Shown here: positions 58,441 to 64,000 of the stretch, piece by piece
How the letters are laid out: every line of letters begins with the position of its first letter
Numbering within the stretch: the first letter of the stretch is position 1
Source of the DNA: Enterococcus viikkiensis
GTDB taxonomy: Bacteria; Bacillota; Bacilli; Lactobacillales; Enterococcaceae
Length of the DNA stretch: 64,000 nucleotides
Direction: 5' to 3'
Assembly: GCF_005405345.1 (NCBI RefSeq)
Contig: NZ_BJDW01000002.1
Coordinates: 1 to 64,000 of the forward strand
Position numbers and translations under genes: made by a program
The notes under the pieces: generated by a model
What the model was told of the DNA's origin: nothing
What the model saw: only the letters and a program-made list of their open reading frames with translations
Databases searched by the model: none

Positions 58441-59976
58441 CTATTTATCCTCCCCAATGATCTTCTCTTTCACCAAAAAGTCATGGGCAACTTTTGCTGG
58501 TTGTTCCTTCTTCACGTTTACTAAGTAGTTCATTTCCACCATTTGATCTTCTGTAATTTTACCGGACAAACGATTCAAGGCTTTAACAATCTTCGGATGT
58601 TTATCCGCAAACTCTTTTTTCATTAACGGTGCCCCTTGATAAGGTGGAAAGAGCTGCATGTCATCTTCCAAGGTAACTAGATCGTATTGCTTGATCTCAC
58701 TGTCCGTTGAATAGGCATCGATCACGTCGACATCTCCAGTATTAATTGCCTGGTACCTTAAAGCGGGTTCCATACTTTGCACAGAGCCTAGCTCCACATT
58801 GTATTTCTTTTGAATCCCACGATAACCGTCTTCACGGTCAATAAATTCTAATGTAAAACCGGCTTTCAATTGATCCTGTTGCGCCGCTAAATCAGAAATT
58901 TTAGTGATGCCGCGCTTTTCTGCTTCACCTTTCTTCATCGCTAACGCATAGGTATTTTCATATTCCATTGGTTTTAGTAAGCGCATATTGAATTGTGCAC
59001 CTAATAGTTTATTCGCTTCTTGGTAGGTTTTCTCTGGCGAAAGATTATCCGGAGTATTATCTGGAACTTTCACCAAGCTCTCTAAGACGGTCCCGGTAAA
59101 CTCTGGATAGATATCAATTTGATTATTCTCAACTGCGCTAAATAAGAAACTGGTTTTCCCGAAGTTCGGCTTCAATTCCACTTTGATCGACGAATCTTCA
59201 TCTTTAATAACCTCTTTATACATATTAATCAAAATATCTGGTTCAGAGCCTAACTTGCCGGCAATCGTGACCGTTTCCCCACCCATTGGATTGCTTTGAG
59301 CCAAGAAAATCCCACCAATGCCGAGACAGATCACACCTAGAGCCGCTAAAGCAACTTTTCCACTACGGTGTTGCAAGAAACGAATCAAGGTACTAAAAAT
59401 AATTGCTAATAAAGCCGAGCTAATAGCTCCGATCAATGTCAAATTCGGATCATTGCGGTCGATTCCGAGTAAAATAAAGGTCCCTAGGCCGCCGGCACCA
59501 ATCAAAGCGGCTAAGGTAGCCGTTCCGATAATCAACACTAACGCTGTACGAACCCCTGAAATAATAACAGGCATGGCCATCGGCAACTCCACCCGCAAAA
59601 GCTTACGCATTCGTGACATCCCAAAAGCATCTGCCGCTTCTTCAATCGAAGGATCAATTTCCGACAATCCGATATACGTATTTTGGAAGATTGGCAACAA
59701 CGCATAGACGATCAAAGCAATTAGAGCTGGAACCGTACCAATCCCAACAAAGGGAATCAGCAGTCCTAATAATGCCAAAGAAGGAATCGTCTGTAAGATA
59801 CTGGTGATTTGTAATACCACTTCAGCCATTTTCTTTCGTTGACTAAGCAAAATCGCTAATGGAATCGCGATGACAACCGCAATTAACAACGCACTTAACG
59901 AAATCGCCAAGTGTTCAAAAACTGCTGAAAGCAATTCGCCCTTTCGTTCATTAAAGGTATTAATTAATTCATTCAT
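58441..59976 (-). CDS. Fused ABC permease and substrate-binding protein, OpuCBC/EgtU-like
   Basis: This 511-residue fusion has an N-terminal permease of about six helices (residues about 20-235) with the EAA-like loop EAADAFGMSRMRKLLRVELP. A C-terminal extracellular OpuAC-type binding domain (about 240-511) contains KPNFGKTSFLFSAV, DIYPEFTGTV and DREDGYRGI. This architecture occurs in quaternary-amine importers and in ergothioneine-specific EgtU. I chose the ATG at 59976, 8 bases after GAGAGGA. The downstream disulfide reductase fits a thiol such as ergothioneine better than an osmolyte, but this is inference. Confidence 0.85.
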   Translation of the reverse strand: MNELINTFNERKGELLSAVFEHLAISLSALLIAVVIAIPLAILLSQRKKMAEVVLQITSILQTIPSLALLGLLIPFVGIGTVPALIALIVYALLPIFQNTYIGLSEIDPSIEEAADAFGMSRMRKLLRVELPMAMPVIISGVRTALVLIIGTATLAALIGAGGLGTFILLGIDRNDPNLTLIGAISSALLAIIFSTLIRFLQHRSGKVALAALGVICLGIGGIFLAQSNPMGGETVTIAGKLGSEPDILINMYKEVIKDEDSSIKVELKPNFGKTSFLFSAVENNQIDIYPEFTGTVLESLVKVPDNTPDNLSPEKTYQEANKLLGAQFNMRLLKPMEYENTYALAMKKGEAEKRGITKISDLAAQQDQLKAGFTLEFIDREDGYRGIQKKYNVELGSVQSMEPALRYQAINTGDVDVIDAYSTDSEIKQYDLVTLEDDMQLFPPYQGAPLMKKEFADKHPKIVKALNRLSGKITEDQMVEMNYLVNVKKEQPAKVAHDFLVKEKIIGEDK

Positions 59977-60089
59977 AAAATATCCTCTCAAAATATGACC
60001 TATTCTCATTATAGCTTAATCAAAAAAGGAGACAAAAAGATTCGCTTACGTAAAAAGTAGTATAATAACAAAAAGAAAGCAGGGAAATG

Positions 60090-60659
60090 ATGAAAACGAT
60101 TGAAGACTTAGAAGCGATTACACTTACTAAAAACGAAAAAAGCTATCATTATTTAAATTCACATCACTATAATTGGTTCAAAGCAATTGAGCTGAACCTG
60201 TTAAATAGTGATGGTTTCACCAATTATTTCTTACGCCTTAAGAAAAATGAGCCAAACGCCTTTGAACAGCTGCAAGAAAATGTTCTAAACGCATCGATCC
60301 AAGCGTTTCAGGCGGAATTAACCGATGCCGATAGCTTTGTTTTACTGACAGCCACCTGGGCAAACGGCTTTGTTCCAGAAAAAGCGACAGCCGCATTAAA
60401 GGACCTGAATCACTATTTAGCAAACTACACGATTCAAAAAGATCCGCTAATTGGTCTTAATCAAATGAACGCTGATTTCAATCAAGTCCTGTTGCAGCAC
60501 TTTCCTAAAGTGCGCCGTCAAGATTTGCGTTTGCTCTATCGTTTGTTGGCCTTGAAGGAAGCCGACAATGACGTTGTTCATGACGAATTAGCCAGCTTAA
60601 ACGAGCCCACTAGAAAACGTACTGAGCGACTTCGCGGACTGTTTCAAACAATATCATAA
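60090..60659 (+). CDS. Unknown soluble helical protein
   Basis: I do not recognise this 189-residue protein. It has no signal or membrane segment and appears mostly helical (LLNSDGFTNYFLRLKKNEPN, MNADFNQVLLQHFPKVRRQD). Two adjacent ATGs occur at 60087 and 60090; the second is better spaced from AGGG. A TATAAT box (60061-60066) lies upstream. The gene is divergent from the transporter operon and followed by a long hairpin. Confidence 0.7.
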   Translation: MKTIEDLEAITLTKNEKSYHYLNSHHYNWFKAIELNLLNSDGFTNYFLRLKKNEPNAFEQLQENVLNASIQAFQAELTDADSFVLLTATWANGFVPEKATAALKDLNHYLANYTIQKDPLIGLNQMNADFNQVLLQHFPKVRRQDLRLLYRLLALKEADNDVVHDELASLNEPTRKRTERLRGLFQTIS

Positions 60660-60662
60660 AAA

Positions 60663-60720
60663 ACAACGACTGCTGATGTCACAATCTCACCGAGGAGATC
60701 GTGACATCAGCAGTCGTTGT
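60663..60720. other. 58-base near-perfect hairpin
   Basis: Outer arms of 20 bases (60663-60682 and 60701-60720) pair perfectly; inside, ATCTC/GAGAT pairs again around a 6-base loop, with one A-C mismatch between. No T run follows directly on the plus strand, but AAAAAA precedes it, so it can terminate minus-strand transcripts and probably blocks both. Outside it, 60721-60837 shows no gene. Confidence 0.8.
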
Positions 60721-60837
60721 GTCTCTATTTGTTTTTATCCATTGGCTTCTTATTCATCAGAGTCAAAAGCGGTCAGGACCGCCCACGGTTATCACCTATA
60801 AGGATAATAACCACTTTTGTTAGTCCGTGTCCGTTCT

Positions 60838-61047
60838 TTAAGCCAGTTTATTGAGTTCTCTTTCAATCAGAACTAACGACAGTTTTAATGCTTTGACTCG
60901 CTCTTTAGACAATGTAATTTGCGACTGTCTATTTTGACCCTGTGCTTGTTTTTCTTCAAGTGAAACAAGTGCCCGTTCAATCTTATGCAGCGTGGAAGCC
61001 AAAGATTTTTTCGCTGCTTGATACTCTTCTAATGTGTAATTTTCCAA
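60838..61047 (-). CDS. Small coiled-coil protein, TTG start
   Basis: A 69-residue, highly charged, helical protein (LEEYQAAKKSLASTLHKIER, VKALKLSLVLIERELNKLA) of unknown function. The start is TTG, with GGGGAGG about 10 bases upstream. It lies 26 bases after a possible small membrane protein on the same strand. No paralogue is seen in the window. Confidence 0.6.
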   Translation of the reverse strand: MENYTLEEYQAAKKSLASTLHKIERALVSLEEKQAQGQNRQSQITLSKERVKALKLSLVLIERELNKLA

Positions 61048-61073
61048 GTCTCGTGTTCCTCCCCATAATTATT

Positions 61074-61259
61074 TCAACTATCTGACTTTCGTAAGCTAAT
61101 TCCTCGAGAAACAGTCACTAACGCTGCGATGAAGAAAAGAAGTGCAACCAGATCGCTGGATCGCGATTTGAAGACAAAGAGAAACAGTAAGCCACCTAAT
61201 AATTGAACTAATGAACACCAAAATAATCTATACCATTTTTTACTGGTCTTTATCCGCTT
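61074..61259 (-). pseudogene. Small membrane-protein frame without a normal start codon
   Basis: On the minus strand 61 codons read KRIKTSKKWYRLFWCSLV and then two hydrophobic segments (QLLGGLLFLFVF, LVALLFFIAALVTV) before ISLRKSDS and TGA. The composition is that of a real two-helix membrane protein, and AAGGAG lies just upstream. The frame has no ATG, GTG or TTG in the right place; only ATA is spaced well. A one-base deletion after a TTG at the ribosome site would restore a normal start, so it may be frame-damaged or use a rare start. Confidence 0.45.
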
Positions 61260-61394
61260 TCAACTCCTTACTTAGTTTTAGCTAAAAAACAGATGATTCA
61301 ATGCGCTGTCCTTGGCTAAAAAAACTTTCTAAGCGTTTAGCCTAACTTGTTTAGTGATTAATTAAAGCTTATACAAAAAGTTCTTCGACATCAA

Positions 61395-61433
61395 TAAAAA
61401 AAGCCCTTGCTCTAATTAAAGCGAGGACTTTAT
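61395..61433 (-). terminator. Terminator of the SufT-like gene
   Basis: On the minus strand AAAGTCCTCGCTTT and AGAGCAAGGGCTTT pair imperfectly, followed by TTTTATT. It lies about 60 bases after the stop at 61491. Confidence 0.7.
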
Positions 61434-61490
61434 GTAAAATAACTGTAGTCAATTTATACTGACCACTAAAAAAACGTAAACAATGGATTC

Positions 61491-61832
61491 TTAACGAATT
61501 CCCAAAGCAATCCGCGCATAACGGCTCATCTTATCGGTTGTCCATGCAGGATACCACACAAGTTTCACTTCAACGTTGCTGACTTCTGGAATTTCAGCCA
61601 ATGCTGATTGAATATTATCCGTTAAAATGTCCGCCAATGGGCAGCCCATGGTGGTTAAGGTCATTTTGATAATAGTATTTCCAGTCTGTTCAAAATCAAC
61701 TTCATAAATCAAACCAAGATTGACGATATCGATACCTAACTCAGGGTCAATAACTGACTCTAAAGCGGTCAAAATATTTTCTTTAATTTCAGCAACTTCT
61801 GCTTCGGTCCATTTTGGTGCTTTCTCTTCCAT
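61491..61832 (-). CDS. SufT/MIP18-like iron-sulfur assembly protein (DUF59)
   Basis: This 113-residue protein fits the DUF59 family (PaaD/SufT/YitW). Key segments are VIDPELGIDIVNLGLIYEV, LTTMGCPLADIL with the conserved Cys, and VKLVWYPAWTTDKMS. Members help mature Fe-S proteins. I chose the ATG at 61832, with AGGGAG 8 bases upstream, over a GTG at 61841. No other suf genes are adjacent, which is common for the stand-alone copies. Confidence 0.88.
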   Translation of the reverse strand: MEEKAPKWTEAEVAEIKENILTALESVIDPELGIDIVNLGLIYEVDFEQTGNTIIKMTLTTMGCPLADILTDNIQSALAEIPEVSNVEVKLVWYPAWTTDKMSRYARIALGIR

Positions 61833-61927
61833 TCGCTCCACTCCCTTTTGAGTTCACCCGTATTTTACTCCATCTTATTCAGTTTGTAAATGAGAATTGA
61901 TGGCCAGTCATTCTCATTTAAGAATCT

Positions 61928-62827
61928 TTATTGATCTACCTTTATTTTTTTCATCTGGATCTGTTCGTCCTCGGTCAAGAAAGAGCCCACGACAGAATCC
62001 GTCGCCATAATATTGGTAAATGAATTCGGATCAATATCCGTCACGACTTGCTTTAACGTATACAATTCATAGCGGGTTAAAACGATCATAATGACCTCCC
62101 GTTCCGTTGAACTAAAACCACCACGTGCAGGAATAACTGTCAACCCTCGAAGCAGTTCACGACTTAACGCTTCACACATTTCCTTGCTTTTATTTGTACT
62201 AATGAAGGCTGTCATCTTCTGGTGACTCGTGTGGACAAAGTCAACTACGGAACTCATTGTGAAAATCGTGATGATGGTGTAAAGAGCACTCTCCCAAGTA
62301 AAGAAGAAACCTGCGACTACGACGATCACACCGTTTAATAGCATCATATAATTGCCTACGGTGCGCCCGGTTGTTTTAGATAAAAGTAAAGAAACGATAT
62401 CCAAACCACCAGTTGTAAAGCCTAACTTCAACGAAAAACCTGCGCCAATTCCTAGTAATACCCCACCAGTAATAGCATTCATCAAGACGTTATCCGTCAC
62501 TTGTCCAACTGGAATCAAGGTGGTAAAAAAGGACATCGAGATTACGTTGGCAAAACTTAAAATCATTGCCGATTTTCCTAATTTTATAAAGCCTAAAATA
62601 AATACAGGAACATTCAATAGGAAAATCAAGATCCCGGTATCAATCGTTAAGCCAAAGCTCGTTAATAAATGTTCTAAAATTTGAGCAATCCCTGTCATCC
62701 CCGCTGAAAAAACATTTGCTGGAATCAAAAAATAATTCAGCCCAACAGCTCCTGTTAAGCCTGTAAAAAGAATGACAACAATTTTTTTTGCCAAATCTTT
62801 TGATGTGTAATTAATAACATTTTGCAT
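61928..62827 (-). CDS. YitT family membrane protein (DUF161 + DUF2179)
   Basis: This 299-residue protein has about 6 transmembrane helices (FTGLTGAVGLNYFLIPANVF; GLDIVSLLLSKTTGR) and a cytoplasmic C-terminal DUF2179 domain (about 210-290; GLTVIPARGGFSSTEREV, YTLKQVVTDIDPNSF). The biochemical role of the family is not established. AAGGAGGAA precedes the ATG. It is a single gene. Confidence 0.88.
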   Translation of the reverse strand: MQNVINYTSKDLAKKIVVILFTGLTGAVGLNYFLIPANVFSAGMTGIAQILEHLLTSFGLTIDTGILIFLLNVPVFILGFIKLGKSAMILSFANVISMSFFTTLIPVGQVTDNVLMNAITGGVLLGIGAGFSLKLGFTTGGLDIVSLLLSKTTGRTVGNYMMLLNGVIVVVAGFFFTWESALYTIITIFTMSSVVDFVHTSHQKMTAFISTNKSKEMCEALSRELLRGLTVIPARGGFSSTEREVIMIVLTRYELYTLKQVVTDIDPNSFTNIMATDSVVGSFLTEDEQIQMKKIKVDQ

Positions 62828-62982
62828 CAGCTATTCCTCCTTCATTCAAACCCATAATAGAGTACCAGTTCTCTATGTGAATAATCAATCGTTTTCATTC
62901 GCTTATTGGAGAATAATTATGGCTTTCTTATCAATTTTTGATAAACTAGAGGAAAAGATTCAAAAGTTTTAGGAGGACAATG

Positions 62983-63474
62983 ATGGCGAAAGAAGCAAGC
63001 TTTGATATCGTATCAGAATTGAACAAAGAAGAAGTCAAAAATGGGGTTCAAATCGCATTGAAAGAATTAAAGAATCGTTTTGACTTCAAGGGCAGTACCT
63101 TTGACATTACTACAGAAGGCAACCAATTAGTCGTTACTGCAGAGGACGATTACAAGATCGAACAAGTCAAAGAAGTCTTGTTCAGTAAATTGATCAAACG
63201 TGGGGTTCCATTAAAAAATATTCAGTTTTCCAATTCAGAGCATGCCCTTGGCGGCAATGCTCGTCAGAAAGCTGATTTGGTGAGTGGTATTGATAAGGAA
63301 AGCGCCAAAAAATTAACGACTGCTATCAAGAACAGCAAAATCAAAGTTAAAGCGCAAATTCAAGAAGATCAATTAAGGGTCACTGGAAAAAATCGTGACG
63401 ATTTACAGAAGGTGATTGCTTTAGTGAAAGACATCGACCTACCGATTGATCTACAATTTACTAATTATCGCTAA
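62983..63474 (+). CDS. YajQ family nucleotide-binding protein
   Basis: This 163-residue cytoplasmic protein matches the YajQ/UPF0234 family in length and sequence (ASFDIVSELNKEEVKNGVQ, RFDFKGSTFDI, DLQKVIALVKDIDLPI). Members bind RNA or nucleotides, and one binds c-di-GMP in Xanthomonas. The ATG at 62983 lies 6 bases after AGGAGG; the ATG at 62980 is too close. It is monocistronic and ends in a bidirectional terminator. Confidence 0.9.
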   Translation: MAKEASFDIVSELNKEEVKNGVQIALKELKNRFDFKGSTFDITTEGNQLVVTAEDDYKIEQVKEVLFSKLIKRGVPLKNIQFSNSEHALGGNARQKADLVSGIDKESAKKLTTAIKNSKIKVKAQIQEDQLRVTGKNRDDLQKVIALVKDIDLPIDLQFTNYR

Positions 63475-63516
63475 AAAATAGGCTATGTTAGATTAAAATC
63501 TAACATAGCCTATTTT
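63475..63516. terminator. Bidirectional terminator between yajQ and the helicase gene
   Basis: Perfect 18-20 bp stem centred at 63495, AAAATAGGCTATGTTAGA and its complement, with A and T tracts on both sides. Confidence 0.94.
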
Positions 63517-63517
63517 T

Positions 63518-64000
63518 TTATTCTGTACTTTCCCAAAAGTCTTGGATTGTTTTCCCTAATTCTTCCGCATCATACACTACTTTACGATCACACCAACTAA
63601 TCGGTAATAATTTTTGATAATGAGGATTCGTATATCGCTGATCCAAAAGTAAAATGATTCCCTGATCCTTCATTGTTCTGATCACACGTCCGGCTGCTTG
63701 GATGACTTTGTTCATCCCAGGCAATTGGTAGGCATAACTGAATCCTTCGTCCTTTTTCTCATCATAATATTCTTTGATTAACTCTTGTTCGTGATTGATT
63801 TGCGGGAGTCCCACGCCAACAACAACCGTTCCAATAAGCTTTTCACCCACCAAATCAATTCCTTCAGAGAAGATTCCACCTAGCACACAGAAGCCAATCA
63901 ACGTTTTTTGGGGCTGATTTACAAACGCAGCTAGAAATTCTTCGCGTTCCTGCTCATTTAATTTTGATCCTTGGATTTGTATCGCGTATTCTGGATATTT
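63518..64000 (-). CDS. DinG/Rad3-type ATP-dependent helicase, C-terminal part (cut by window edge)
   Basis: The frame stays open to the window end, so at least 160 C-terminal residues are present and the 5' end lies beyond 64000. The helicase C-terminal domain shows GGIFSEGIDLVGEKLIGTVV and motif VI QAAGRVIRTMKDQG, as in XPD/DinG superfamily 2 helicases. Sequences before the in-frame ATG at 63901 (FVNQPQKTLIGF and earlier) continue the domain, so that ATG is not the start. The N-terminal iron-sulfur region cannot be judged. Confidence 0.88.
   Translation of the reverse strand, partial: KYPEYAIQIQGSKLNEQEREEFLAAFVNQPQKTLIGFCVLGGIFSEGIDLVGEKLIGTVVVGVGLPQINHEQELIKEYYDEKKDEGFSYAYQLPGMNKVIQAAGRVIRTMKDQGIILLLDQRYTNPHYQKLLPISWCDRKVVYDAEELGKTIQDFWESTE

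Noticed and set aside
63518-63901. Complete 127-residue protein at the right edge
   Set aside because: The frame continues upstream to the window end with helicase-like sequence, so it is the tail of a larger gene.

Overview
The window looks like a chromosomal segment of a low-GC Gram-positive coccus of the Enterococcus group. Grounds: a complete pyrR-to-pyrE pyrimidine operon with a class 1B dihydroorotate dehydrogenase pair (PyrK/PyrD), a low-affinity class B penicillin-binding protein of the PBP5/MecA type, a FusB-like EF-G-binding protein, a lipoteichoic-acid-synthase-like enzyme, strong AGGAGG ribosome binding sites, some TTG/GTG starts, and many U-tailed terminators. I cannot name the species from sequence reading alone. 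No rRNA, tRNA, CRISPR array, intact insertion sequence or prophage was seen.

Layout. 1-11632: pyrimidine biosynthesis operon (pyrR, uracil permease, pyrB, pyrC, carA, carB, pyrK, pyrD, pyrF, pyrE) ending in a terminator. 11725-16931: AI-2E-type membrane protein, convergent rqcH-like gene, ATP-type PEP carboxykinase, small membrane protein. 16978-19982: a tryptophan-type ABC transporter (trpXYZ-like) behind a leader peptide with two Trp codons and an attenuator. 20015-28712: aromatic amino acid operon (aroE, DAHP synthase, aroB, aroC, tyrA, aroA, aroK, pheA) behind a second leader peptide rich in Tyr and Phe codons and an attenuator of the same design. A 154-bp tandem duplication sits between aroA and aroK. 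28785-33785: LCP cell-wall ligase, DegV lipid-binding protein, and a two-gene unit with a fused MoxR-type AAA ATPase/VWA protein behind a 25-bp operator-like palindrome. 33834-40231: UPF0340 protein, ECF substrate component, pyridoxal-kinase-like protein, NAD(P)-binding protein, acetyltransferase, CPBP membrane protease homologue, FusB-like protein, and an 830-bp AT-rich gap with a possible gene remnant. 40604-47183: LtaS-like enzyme, MutS2-like protein without an Smr domain, a duplicated non-coding repeat, asparagine synthase. 47370-53223: two paired unknown proteins, a secreted DUF1002 protein, a small protein, and the PBP. 53291-59976: guanylate-kinase-like protein, acetyltransferase, sce7725-family protein with a nuclease-like partner, and an operon joining an OpuC/EgtUV-like ABC transporter to a flavoprotein disulfide reductase. 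60090-64000: small unknowns, SufT-like, YitT-like and YajQ proteins, and the end of a DinG/Rad3-type helicase cut by the window edge.

The most interesting signal is non-coding. The aromatic transporter and the aromatic biosynthesis operon are each preceded by a promoter, a short leader peptide (Trp-containing at 17040-17099; Tyr/Phe-containing at 20078-20140), and five mutually exclusive RNA strands starting at the very first base after the leader stop codon. The pairing order predicts that a ribosome finishing the leader favours termination and a ribosome stalled at the aromatic codons favours read-through. The shared 12-base core and the same bulge position point to a common origin. Ribosome-mediated attenuation of this five-strand type is unusual in Firmicutes, where T-box or TRAP control is the better-known solution.
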